This document shows positions 9,692-17,720 of a DNA stretch of 64,000 bases, in pieces. Within the stretch, counting starts at the first letter, position 1, and each line of letters starts with the position of its first letter. This DNA is from Candidatus Endomicrobium neocapritermitis (lineage in GTDB: Bacteria; Elusimicrobiota; Endomicrobiia; Endomicrobiales; Endomicrobiaceae), in NCBI GenBank assembly GCA_009778325.1, contig WRJZ01000051.1:1-64000 (forward strand), written 5' to 3'. The position numbers and the translations under genes are program-made. A model generated the notes under the pieces. It made no database searches. It was not told the origin of the DNA and was given only the letters and a program-made list of their open reading frames with translations.

Positions 9692-10608
9692 TATTTTTTT
9701 AAATTGTCTTTAAAAAGTTCGGCAATTCCGCCTATTGAAGCGGTAACTCCCGTTGTTTCCAGCGGTAAAAATATTTTTGTCGCCTGCCCGTCGGCAACTT
9801 TTTCCAATGCCTCAAGATACTTTATCGCTATAAGGTCATTTGTCGGGCGACCTTCATGAATCGCGTTATAAACGACATTTATTTTATATTTTTCGGCGTC
9901 GGCAACTTTTTTGATAGCTTCGGCTTCGCCCGTAGCTTCAAGCACCTGCTTTTCTTTTGTGGCTTCGGCTTCAAGGATAACAGCCTGCTTAGCGCCTTCC
10001 GCTTTAAGAATGGCTGCCTGCCTCAAACCTTCGGCTTCCAAAATATTCGCTCTTTTTTCTCTTTCCGCTTTCATCTGTTTAGACATCGAATCGGTAATAT
10101 CTTTTGGCGGTTCGATTCTCTGTATTTCAACTCTTGTAACTTTAACGCCCCATTTATCCGTCGCTTCATCCATTACGAATCTGAGCTGCGTATTAATTTT
10201 TTCTCTTGAAGTAAGAGTGCTGTCAAGTTCCATCTCGCCGATAACGTTTCTCAAATTTGTCTGAGCCAGCTTCAAAGCGGCAATGGCAAAATTAGCAATA
10301 TTATATACGACTCTGAAAGGATCCGTTATCTGAAAATAAATTATGGCGTCCACGACGACAGTAGCGTTATCTTTTGTAATAACGCTCTGCGCGGGAACGT
10401 CTATAACCTGCTCTCTCATATCAACTTTTCTCAAATTCTGAAAGAAAGGAACTATTATCACAACGCCCGGCTCTTCCGTTCTGCTGTATTTACCCAAAGT
10501 TTCAACAAGTCCCTTTTCATACTGTCTTACGATATTTACGGTACTTGAAACTAAAATGATTACCGCAAAAACCAAAATAACCGCTAAAAGAAAAATTCCG
10601 CCTGTCAT
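9691..10608 (-). CDS. SPFH/stomatin (band 7) membrane protein, QmcA-like
   Basis: This 305-residue protein has one N-terminal membrane segment (~6-26), then a band-7/SPFH domain (VRQYEKGLVETLGKYSR, IPAQSVITKDNATV-type core) and a long charged, Ala/Glu-rich coiled coil (~190-245), as in paraslipin/QmcA proteins. These oligomerise on the membrane and affect protein quality control or membrane domains. The start is the ATG at 10608, preceded by AAAGGGGGC at good spacing; a longer frame adds seven codons without a better signal. The NfeD-like gene lies directly upstream. Stomatin/NfeD pairing is conserved in many bacteria and supports a joint membrane function. The gap between the two genes is occupied by an inverted repeat. 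Confidence 0.88.
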   Translation of the reverse strand: MTGGIFLLAVILVFAVIILVSSTVNIVRQYEKGLVETLGKYSRTEEPGVVIIVPFFQNLRKVDMREQVIDVPAQSVITKDNATVVVDAIIYFQITDPFRVVYNIANFAIAALKLAQTNLRNVIGEMELDSTLTSREKINTQLRFVMDEATDKWGVKVTRVEIQRIEPPKDITDSMSKQMKAEREKRANILEAEGLRQAAILKAEGAKQAVILEAEATKEKQVLEATGEAEAIKKVADAEKYKINVVYNAIHEGRPTNDLIAIKYLEALEKVADGQATKIFLPLETTGVTASIGGIAELFKDNLKK

Positions 10609-10626
10609 AAACGCCCCCTTTAACTG

Positions 10627-10749
10627 CAATTAATAATTAACAAGTAATAATTAATAATTTTAAGAGTTCGGCGAAGCCGAACCTATTAACAAGTTTCGCT
10701 AAATGCGCAACACCGCAATTATTAATTGTTAATTATTATTTATTAATTG
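10627..10749. repeat. Inverted repeat: AATTAAC arms, core 1 variant
   Basis: The arms CAATTAATAATTAAC and complement (TTATTTATTAATTG) flank a core with the palindrome TTCGGCGAAGCCGAA and a GTTTCGC...GCG element. The right arm encodes the last residues and stop of the NfeD-like gene (TINK). Confidence 0.88.
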
Positions 10750-11173
10750 TCTTTTTTCTTACTATCACTCTTGTGCCTTTTACCGAAACTATAATTACCG
10801 TACTGTCTTTTTCTATTTCGCCGGATTCTGAAAACGCGCCCCAAACTTCGCCCATTATTTTTATAAACCCCTGATTTTCTTCCGTTATTTTATGCGTAAC
10901 TAGTGCCTCTTTTCCTATAATCTCATCAATATTTGAAGGTTTTGAATCTGTCTTTTTCAGATACTTTCCCAAAACAGGCCTTATAAATAATACGGAAACT
11001 ATTGATACCGCCGCAAATACCGCTATCTGCATCCATATTCCAGCTCCCAAAGCCGAAGCTATTCCGGCAAAAAGAGCGCCTATGCCGATACACATAAAGA
11101 AAAACACGGAAACCGTAATAACTTCAATTATGCCGAGAAATACCGCCGCAATAACCCATGCTATCCAACTCAT
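10736..11173 (-). CDS. NfeD-like membrane protein (stomatin partner)
   Basis: This is a 145-residue protein with hydrophobic segments over residues ~1-68 and a soluble C-terminal OB-fold-like domain (~84-140: IIGKEALVTH, GEVWGAFSES). That is the short NfeD form lacking the protease domain. A near-perfect AAGGAGG lies just upstream of the ATG. It sits immediately before the SPFH gene, its usual partner. The final TINK residues and stop come from an inverted repeat, so the native C-terminus was probably slightly different. Confidence 0.85.
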   Translation of the reverse strand: MSWIAWVIAAVFLGIIEVITVSVFFFMCIGIGALFAGIASALGAGIWMQIAVFAAVSIVSVLFIRPVLGKYLKKTDSKPSNIDEIIGKEALVTHKITEENQGFIKIMGEVWGAFSESGEIEKDSTVIIVSVKGTRVIVRKKTINK

Positions 11174-11196
11174 GGCAAACCTCCTTTTTTAACGAC

Positions 11197-11317
11197 AGAG
11201 TGGAGGTTAAAGAGTGTAGAGTTTAGATATTGTGTTTCGGCTTTGCCGAAACCTATTACTTGTTTTTGCTTCGCAAAAACTCCTTATCTACACTCTAAAC
11301 TCTACACTCTTCACTCT
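11197..11317. repeat. Inverted repeat: AGAGTGT arms, core 1
   Basis: The left arm contains AGAGTGTAGAGTTTAGA and the right arm TCTAAACTCTACACTCTTCA. The core has TTTCGGCTTTGCCGAAACC and TTTTTGCTTCGCAAAAAC. This is the same core type as the AATTAAC-armed repeats, but with the purine-rich arms of the other family. Confidence 0.9.
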
Positions 11318-11323
11318 ATCTTT

Positions 11324-12094
11324 TTATATTATTCTGATTCGGTTCAAAGGCCAGTATATAACAAGAGCTTTGCCTTTAATATATTTGTCATGCAAAGGCC
11401 CCCAGAAACGGGAGTCAAAAGAATTATCTCTGTTATCTCCGAGAACCATATATGAATCATTAGGCACAATTACGGGACCGAAATTATCTCTTATAAAATT
11501 AGGCGGAATCGCGGTAAACTTTCCCGCTTCCCAGGCAAGCTGATATTCTTTTTCATCATTAAATAAATCAAACCTTTGGTACACTGACGGATCCGCAAAA
11601 GTCACATACGATTCATCAAGAGGAATGCCGTTGACAAAAAGTCTCTTATCCTTTATTTCAACTTTATCTCCGGCTACGGCAATACATCTTTTAATATAGT
11701 CCTTTTTTATCCCGGCTTCGCGCTCTGAAAGAGTCAAAGCCTCCGGAGGACATCTGAAAACAATTATATCGCCTCTTGAAACGCTTTTAATAGCCAGCAC
11801 TCTTTTTCCGTCGCTAAAAGGCACGTGAAAACCGTAAATGAATTTATTGACGAAAAGATGATCTCCTTCCAAAAAAGTCGTCCTCATGCTTCCGGTCGGT
11901 ATTTTGAACGCCTGAATAAAGAAAAACATCAGAAACGCCGCTATAATAAGCGCCGACCACAAAGTATCAACCCATGAATATACATTCTTGAACAGATTTT
12001 GAGACACTTTACCCGTAAATCTTTTCTTTATAAGCTTCATAAACATCGCAACGCAAAAAAGAATACAACCCGCAATAAACAGTTTAACTTCCAT
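11324..12094 (-). CDS. lepB: Signal peptidase I
   Basis: A 256-residue type I signal peptidase that cleaves Sec signal peptides at the outer face of the inner membrane. The N-terminus has two hydrophobic segments (~4-20 and ~45-62). Catalytic Ser69 lies in IPTGSM and the general base Lys135 in YIKRCIAVAGD. The box GDNRDNSFDSRFWGPL follows near the C-terminus. A GGAG precedes the ATG by a normal distance. It sits downstream of lepA in the same direction, an arrangement common in bacteria (lepA-lepB), with an inverted repeat between them. Confidence 0.95.
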   Translation of the reverse strand: MEVKLFIAGCILFCVAMFMKLIKKRFTGKVSQNLFKNVYSWVDTLWSALIIAAFLMFFFIQAFKIPTGSMRTTFLEGDHLFVNKFIYGFHVPFSDGKRVLAIKSVSRGDIIVFRCPPEALTLSEREAGIKKDYIKRCIAVAGDKVEIKDKRLFVNGIPLDESYVTFADPSVYQRFDLFNDEKEYQLAWEAGKFTAIPPNFIRDNFGPVIVPNDSYMVLGDNRDNSFDSRFWGPLHDKYIKGKALVIYWPLNRIRII

Positions 12095-12111
12095 TTTTTA
12101 TCTCCGTATTT

Positions 12112-12197
12112 AGAAGCTTAGAGGGCTTGGAGGGCTTGGAAGTTTAGCAACGACTTTGTCTTTGCCAAGCTTCCAAGCTCTCCAATCTTCCAAACTT
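12112..12197. repeat. Inverted repeat: GAGGGCTTG arms
   Basis: The left arm is made of 8-9 nt units (GAGGGCTTG GAGGGCTTG GAAG) and the right arm is CTTCCAAGCTCTCCAATC. The core contains AACGACTTTGTCTTTGCC. It sits between lepA and lepB. Confidence 0.85.
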
Positions 12198-12203
12198 CTG
12201 TCG

Positions 12204-13994
12204 TTATTCGTCTATTTTAAGCACCGCTATAAAAGCTTCCGGCGGTATTTCAACCCTTCCGAACTGCCTCATTTTCTTCTTTCCTTCTTTTTGTTTTTCA
12301 AGAAGTTTGCGCTTTCTGCTTATATCTCCGCCGTAACATTTTGCAAGAACGTCTTTACGCACTGCGGAAATCGTTTCTCTCGCTATTATTTTATTGTTGA
12401 CTTTCGCCTGTATCGGAATTTCAAACATATGCCTTGGAATTATTCCGCGAAGCTTTTCAGTCAGATAATGCGCGGCAGTCTGGGCTTTATCCTTATGGGT
12501 TATCATTGTAAAAGCGTCAACAACTTCGCTGTTAATCATGATTTCAAGCTTAACGAGCTCTCCTTTCTGGGGTTCGATATGTTCATAATCAAAAGACGCG
12601 TAACCTTTTGAAACTGATTTTAAAGCGTCGTAAAATCCGACTATTATTTCGGCAAGCGGCAAATGGTATTTCAGAACTACTATTTTCACGTTTAAATATT
12701 TCATATGAATCTGCTTTCCGCGTCTTTTCTGGCACAAATCCAGAATAGCGCCCAGATAGTCGACGGGGCATATTACGGTAGCCTCTACATAAGGTTCCCA
12801 AATTTCGGTTATATCCGAGTTATTGGGAAATTTCGCGGGATTGTCTATCGTCAAAAGCTGGTTTTTTAAAGTCTTGACTTTATACACAACGTTGGGAGCC
12901 GTTACCAAAAGACTTAAGCCGAACTCTCTTTCCAGCCTTTCTTTGACGATTTCCAAATGTAAAGAACCGAGAAAACCGCATCTGAATCCAAATCCCAAAG
13001 CAACCGAAGTTTCCGGAAAATACACGAGAGAAGAATCGGAAAGCCTTAGTTTTTCCAAAGCGCTTTTTAAAGCGTCGTAATCGGAAGTGCTGTTCGGATA
13101 TAATCCGGCAAAAACAAAAGGATGAATCTCCTTATACCCCGGATGAGGATTTTTTGTGGGATTCGCGCTGTCCGTTATCGTATCGCCGATTTTTATGTCG
13201 TGAATATCTTTTATGCCGGCTACCACATATCCCACTTCACCGGAAGACAGATTATCCGCTTCAACGGGTTTTATTCTCATGTATCCGACTTCGAGAACAT
13301 CGTACTCAACGTCGGAAGCCATAAAACGAATCTTCATTCCTTTGCGGATACTTCCGTCAAAAACTCTTATTATTACAATAACTCCTCTGTAAGAATCATA
13401 AAAGGAATCGAATATAATAGCCGAAAGAGGCTCGTTTAAAACTACTTTTGCCGGAGGAATATTGGCGATAACGGAATCCACTATTTCGCCTATGCCTATC
13501 CCCTCTTTTGCGCTGGCAAGAATAGGCTCTGCGTCAACCTCAAGGCCTTCTTTCATCTGCTCGTAAGCGGTATCTACGTCTGCCGTAGGGAGATCTATTT
13601 TATTGATAACCGGAATAATTTTAAGATTCGCGTTTTTAGCGAGCATAGTGTTCGCAAGAGTCTGCGCTTCAACGCCCTGCGTAGCGTCAATAACCAGAAG
13701 CGCGCCTTCGCACGCGGCCAAAGCTCTTGATACTTCATAAGTAAAATCAACATGCCCCGGCGTATCGATAAGATTTAAAATATACGGAATGCCGTTTTTA
13801 TCGGTATAGTTCATTCTTACGGCTTTTGCTTTGATTGTTATTCCTCTTTCCCTTTCAAGCTCCATTCCGTCAAGAATCTGATCTTTCATCTCTCTTTTGG
13901 ATATTGTCCCCGTATATTCCAAAAGCCTGTCAGCCAGAGTGCTCTTTCCGTGGTCAATATGCGCGATAATACAAAAATTTCTTATGTTTGACAT
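12204..13994 (-). CDS. lepA: Elongation factor 4 (LepA) back-translocating GTPase
   Basis: This 596-residue translational GTPase has the LepA-type start MSNIRNFCIIAHIDHGKST. G1 is at ~11-19, followed by the effector/G2 region (RERGITI), DTPGHVDF (G3) and NKIDLP (G4). Length and the C-terminal domain (RKRKLLEKQKEGKKKM, GRVEIPPEAFI) are those of EF4 rather than EF-G, since domain IV is absent. EF4 remodels stalled ribosomes. It is encoded just upstream of lepB. No irregularities are seen. Confidence 0.97.
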   Translation of the reverse strand: MSNIRNFCIIAHIDHGKSTLADRLLEYTGTISKREMKDQILDGMELERERGITIKAKAVRMNYTDKNGIPYILNLIDTPGHVDFTYEVSRALAACEGALLVIDATQGVEAQTLANTMLAKNANLKIIPVINKIDLPTADVDTAYEQMKEGLEVDAEPILASAKEGIGIGEIVDSVIANIPPAKVVLNEPLSAIIFDSFYDSYRGVIVIIRVFDGSIRKGMKIRFMASDVEYDVLEVGYMRIKPVEADNLSSGEVGYVVAGIKDIHDIKIGDTITDSANPTKNPHPGYKEIHPFVFAGLYPNSTSDYDALKSALEKLRLSDSSLVYFPETSVALGFGFRCGFLGSLHLEIVKERLEREFGLSLLVTAPNVVYKVKTLKNQLLTIDNPAKFPNNSDITEIWEPYVEATVICPVDYLGAILDLCQKRRGKQIHMKYLNVKIVVLKYHLPLAEIIVGFYDALKSVSKGYASFDYEHIEPQKGELVKLEIMINSEVVDAFTMITHKDKAQTAAHYLTEKLRGIIPRHMFEIPIQAKVNNKIIARETISAVRKDVLAKCYGGDISRKRKLLEKQKEGKKKMRQFGRVEIPPEAFIAVLKIDE

Positions 13995-14021
13995 TACTTT
14001 TCCTTATCATATATCTAAAAG

Positions 14022-14125
14022 CTTGGATGCAAGAATGCAGAGATGCGAAGAGCAGTTGTGTTTACTTTTTTTCTTCTGTTGGCTTTGCCCCGCATCCCTG
14101 CCTCTCTGCATCCCTGCATCGCCGT
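14022..14125. repeat. Inverted repeat: GATGCAGG-type arms
   Basis: The right arm read on the minus strand has an 8-nt period (GATGCAGG GATGCAGA); the left arm is TTGGATGCAAGAATGCAGAG. The core holds GGCTTTGCC. It lies between ptsI and lepA. Confidence 0.85.
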
Positions 14126-14127
14126 TA

Positions 14128-15879
14128 TTAATATATTTCTTTCAATTTTAATTTTTTCATTACTCTGGCTATAGAATCTTCGTCGCCGCATTTTAATATT
14201 TCTTCGGCAGCTTTTTTCGCCTCCGCAAAAGACACGCTTCTTATTACTTTTTTTATCTTAGGCGCCTGAGCCGGAGATACGCTGAATTCGTCAAGACCCA
14301 TTCCCAAAAGAAGAGCGGTATAGTTCGGATCTCCCGCCATTTCGCCGCATACCCCTACGTCTATTCCGGCGTCATGCCCCGCGTCGATTATTTTTTTTAT
14401 AAGCCTTAAAATCGCCGGATGCGAAGGATTGTATAAATAAGCCACATTTTCATTCACGCGGTCAACCGCCAAAGTATATTGTATAAGATCATTTGTTCCT
14501 ATAGAAATAAAATCAACTTCTTTTGCCAAAACATCCGTGATAACGGCCGCGGAAGGCACCTCTACCATCGCTCCTACCTCAATATCTTCATCAAACTTAA
14601 CCTTCTCCGCGCGCAAACTCTTTTTCACTTTTCCAAGGATTTTATTTGCCTGCCTGAGCTCTTCCAAGCTGGAAATCATCGGGTACATAAGTTTTATTTT
14701 CCCGTGGACCGAAGCTCTTAGTATTCCTCTCAGTTGGTCAATAAACATTTCCGGATATTTTAAACACAGCCTTATGGCGCGCAGCCCCATAAAAGGATTC
14801 ATCTCTTTTTCCATGCTTAGAAAACCTAAATTCATAAGCTTGTCGCCGCCTAAATCGATTGTTCTGACTATAACGCTGTCAGGGGCAATCGTTTTTGCGA
14901 CTTTCATATAACTCTGATAATGCTCTTCTTCCGAAGGCATTGAACTGCGGTTAAAAAACATGAACTCGCTTCTGTAAAGGCCTATGCCGGTCGCGCCGTT
15001 ATTCGTTACCGATTTCACTTCATCGGGATTATCTATATTTGCCCAAAGCTGCACCGTGTGCTTGTCCGTTGTTTCCGCCGGCAAATCCCTTAATTTATCA
15101 AGTTCTTTCCTTTTGGCGATCTCAAGCTCAAATTCCCGCTTATAGTTTTCAATAACGTCGTCTGTCGGGTTAAGTATTGCCAGCCCCTGATTTCCGTCTA
15201 TGATTATCACTTCGCCGGAATGGGCGTTTACCGAAATATTTTTTAAACCGACAACGGCCGGAATTTCAAGACTTTGTGCGACAATAGCCGTGTGAGAAGT
15301 TTTACCGCCTATGTCGGTTGCGAAAGCTTTAACTAATTTCTCTCTTATCGTTACCGTGTCTGCCGGAGTAAGATTATGAGACACCACAATAGAATCTTTG
15401 TCCAATTCAAAAAAAGTTCTCTTTGTCTTGCCGAGAAGATTTCCGATTATCTTTTTGGCGACATCCTGTATATCCTGCCTTCTCTCCCTGAAATATTCGT
15501 CTTCTATCGCGTCAAAAGAACGTATAATTTTGTCTAAAACTTTAAAAACGGCATACTCTGCGTTTACTCCTTCCTCAACCATCTTTACTACGTCGTTTTT
15601 CATGGCGGGGTCGTCAAGAATCATTATATGGACATCCGCTATTTTAGCGTAATTTTCGCCGAGAACGTCGTTTATTTTGTCATAAGTGGATTTAAGTTCG
15701 GACCTTGTTTTATCAATGGCTTCGCTAAGGCGCTTAAGTTCGGCGGCTCTTGCGTTTTTAGGTATGTCTTTTTGAATAAGACAATAGTCGTCATCTTCAA
15801 GCAAAAATACCCTGCCGATAGCTATACCGGAAGACGCCGCGACGCCTTTTAAAATAATGTTTTTCTTTAGAGACGGCAT
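14128..15879 (-). CDS. ptsI: PTS enzyme I (PEP-protein phosphotransferase)
   Basis: A 583-residue enzyme I that takes phosphate from PEP and passes it to HPr. The phospho-acceptor is His196 in GGKTSHTAIVAQ. The C-terminal PEP-binding barrel has GLYRSEFMF, GANDL-like SIGTNDLIQYT and the VGVCGEMAGD motif with the catalytic Cys. Length is normal for the family. It follows ptsH with a 10-bp gap and is co-directional with the EII genes, so it probably energises the adjacent mannose-type PTS. Confidence 0.97.
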   Translation of the reverse strand: MPSLKKNIILKGVAASSGIAIGRVFLLEDDDYCLIQKDIPKNARAAELKRLSEAIDKTRSELKSTYDKINDVLGENYAKIADVHIMILDDPAMKNDVVKMVEEGVNAEYAVFKVLDKIIRSFDAIEDEYFRERRQDIQDVAKKIIGNLLGKTKRTFFELDKDSIVVSHNLTPADTVTIREKLVKAFATDIGGKTSHTAIVAQSLEIPAVVGLKNISVNAHSGEVIIIDGNQGLAILNPTDDVIENYKREFELEIAKRKELDKLRDLPAETTDKHTVQLWANIDNPDEVKSVTNNGATGIGLYRSEFMFFNRSSMPSEEEHYQSYMKVAKTIAPDSVIVRTIDLGGDKLMNLGFLSMEKEMNPFMGLRAIRLCLKYPEMFIDQLRGILRASVHGKIKLMYPMISSLEELRQANKILGKVKKSLRAEKVKFDEDIEVGAMVEVPSAAVITDVLAKEVDFISIGTNDLIQYTLAVDRVNENVAYLYNPSHPAILRLIKKIIDAGHDAGIDVGVCGEMAGDPNYTALLLGMGLDEFSVSPAQAPKIKKVIRSVSFAEAKKAAEEILKCGDEDSIARVMKKLKLKEIY

Positions 15880-15889
15880 AATTTTTCTC

Positions 15890-16153
15890 CTACTCGGAAA
15901 ATCCTGAATTAAACAGCGATTCTATTGCGTCCAGAACTTCATTTTCGTCAGGCCCTTCGGCTATGAATTTAAGTTCGCTTCCTGACGCGGCGGCAAGCGT
16001 CATTACGCCCATAATGCTTTTAGCGTCAACCTCAAAATCATCTTTCAAAATTTTGACGCTGGACTGAAACCTTGAAGAAGTCTGCACAAGCATTGCCGCA
16101 GGCCTTGCGTGCAGCCCCATTTTATTTGATACTTTAACAATCTTTTCTTTCAT
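15890..16153 (-). CDS. ptsH: HPr phosphocarrier protein
   Basis: This is an 87-residue HPr with the enzyme I-dependent site His15 (NKMGLHARPA) and the regulatory site Ser46 (DAKSIMGVM). The Ser46 context matches substrates of HPr kinase, and an hprK gene lies at 23036-23980. HPr here is therefore likely doubly phosphorylated, linking sugar uptake to a catabolite signal. It lies 1 bp after the EIID gene and just before ptsI. Confidence 0.96.
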   Translation of the reverse strand: MKEKIVKVSNKMGLHARPAAMLVQTSSRFQSSVKILKDDFEVDAKSIMGVMTLAAASGSELKFIAEGPDENEVLDAIESLFNSGFSE

Positions 16154-16154
16154 T

Positions 16155-16934
16155 TTATATTCCTAAATATGATAATAAAATACAAAACAAAACTACGCAG
16201 TAAAACATAAATGTGGCGCTAAAACGCCCGAATACGATTGACAATATAAGAACTACGCAGAATGTAAGCGCATCCGGTACGGATGTTCCGAAAAAATTAA
16301 TATTTACCGGACCGAAACCGAAAATTTTAAAATAAAAAATCAAAGATGTGAGAACTATCAAAAGTCCGGCATATCTCACAATGTCGCCTAAAAATTTAAA
16401 CTCGAGTTTTGCAATGAGCGCCAGCATTTCGTTATCAAGTTTTAGACTTATAAAGAACATCCAGTATCTTATCGGTATATGCACGAAATTATATAAGAAC
16501 AAAAAAGTTAAAGGCGCTATCCAGCTGTAAGCCGGATCCAAAACTCTTGCAAAAAGTATCACAAGGAATATGCTCAAAAAAGCCGTAACAGGCCTCAGGG
16601 TTCCCCAAAAAAACGAATCGCCTATTGCCGCAAGAGGCCCTGCCATCGCGTTCTTTATAAAATTTACGTCGGCGGCGGCTTGCCTTTTATCCGACGCTAT
16701 CTCTTTTTCGATATTGGAAACCATCGCCAATATTATATTTGCCATATAAGGATGCGTATTAAAAAAACCCAAATGACGTATCATCGCTTCTTTTCTTCTG
16801 TCGGGGTTCAAATACACTTTATCCAAAAAAGGTTTTAACACAAATAAAAAACCTATATTCTGCAGCCTTTCAAAGTTCCACAAGGCTTGTATAAAAAAAG
16901 CTTTAAAAAACATTTTTCCATATATTTTAAACAT
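16155..16934 (-). CDS. PTS mannose-family EIID component
   Basis: A 259-residue membrane subunit of a mannose/fructose/sorbose-type PTS permease. Diagnostic stretches are LWNFERLQNIGF near the start, RHLGFFNTHPYMA, and MAGPLAAIGDSFFWGTLRP in the middle; the C-terminal third is hydrophobic. It pairs with the EIIC encoded directly upstream, from which it is separated by a 20-130 bp inverted repeat region. The sugar transported cannot be told from sequence. Confidence 0.93.
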   Translation of the reverse strand: MFKIYGKMFFKAFFIQALWNFERLQNIGFLFVLKPFLDKVYLNPDRRKEAMIRHLGFFNTHPYMANIILAMVSNIEKEIASDKRQAAADVNFIKNAMAGPLAAIGDSFFWGTLRPVTAFLSIFLVILFARVLDPAYSWIAPLTFLFLYNFVHIPIRYWMFFISLKLDNEMLALIAKLEFKFLGDIVRYAGLLIVLTSLIFYFKIFGFGPVNINFFGTSVPDALTFCVVLILSIVFGRFSATFMFYCVVLFCILLSYLGI

Positions 16935-16954
16935 ATTTGCCTTTTTCGGCTCAT

Positions 16955-17057
16955 CCCTTTTGTCATTGCGCGACGGAAACTTTGTTTCCGGCGCGGCAAT
17001 CCAGAGCTTTATTATCTAGATTGCTTCGTCATTTCATTCCTCGCAATGACAAAAGAG
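16955..17057. repeat. Inverted repeat with CATTGCG/CGCAATG ends (core 3 type)
   Basis: Outer arms CTTTTGTCATTGCG and CGCAATGACAAAAG enclose GACGGAAACTTTGTTTCCGG, CGGCAATCCAG and GATTGCTTCGTCA. The same unit, CATTGCGAGGAA...GAAGCAATC, is nested inside the AGAGTGA-armed repeats at 44672-44813 and 48503-48646. Here it stands alone between EIIC and EIID. Confidence 0.85.
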
Positions 17058-17078
17058 AGGAATAGAAACCTGCTTTTG

Positions 17079-17720
17079 TCATCTGTTAATAAAAGGAATC
17101 CTGATATTTTTAAAATTATATAAAACAGCGCCGAAACCGAATACCGGAAGCAGATACCAGGCTTTCTTAAATCCGGCAATAACAAACGCCGGCATCATAG
17201 GATAAATGAGCTGAAATACCTTGCCGCCGAGATACATTACAATAAGATAAAAAATAAAAGCTCTCAGTATAAATAAAAACAAACTAAGAAATAAGCCTGT
17301 GTTAATTCGCCACGTTTTACCTTCATGCACGCCGCGCTCTACCCACCGCATCAAGCCTATATTCCAGTTTCTGCCGCCTATGTCGATTTCCTTATAAAAA
17401 TACGCGAACGGAACCGCAAAAATCAAAGCGCATATCGCGGCTTCCTGTATTCCCGGGTAATATTTGCACGCCCAAAAAGTTGCGTTTATGCTGATAGAAG
17501 CTATATCAATAGGAACAGCCGCTCCCATCGGAATGGCGTTTATCCATACCATTTCAACTATCATCCCGATCCAAAGACCTGTCGCTATATCCCCCATTAA
17601 CCAGCCGAATAAAGGCGCGCAGAAAATAGGACGGCATATCATAAACTGTCCGAATGCCGTTACATCGGCGCTGCACAAAGCGGCTATCAATGCCAGAATT
17701 ACCAAATTCTCTATTATCAT
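17079..17720 (-). CDS. PTS mannose-family EIIC component
   Basis: A 213-residue, almost entirely hydrophobic protein with the EIIC signature: DVTAFGQFMICRP, GWLMGDIATGLWIGMIVEMVW, then PMGAAVPIDIAS. This subunit, with EIID, forms the sugar channel. It is somewhat shorter than typical EIIC proteins (about 250-270), but the core motifs are intact. Its ATG overlaps the stop of the GH57 gene by 4 bp, implying translational coupling. Confidence 0.92.
   Translation of the reverse strand: MIIENLVILALIAALCSADVTAFGQFMICRPIFCAPLFGWLMGDIATGLWIGMIVEMVWINAIPMGAAVPIDIASISINATFWACKYYPGIQEAAICALIFAVPFAYFYKEIDIGGRNWNIGLMRWVERGVHEGKTWRINTGLFLSLFLFILRAFIFYLIVMYLGGKVFQLIYPMMPAFVIAGFKKAWYLLPVFGFGAVLYNFKNIRIPFINR

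Noticed and set aside
12589-12801. Minus-strand 70-residue frame within lepA
   Set aside because: Out-of-frame shadow within the intact lepA coding sequence.
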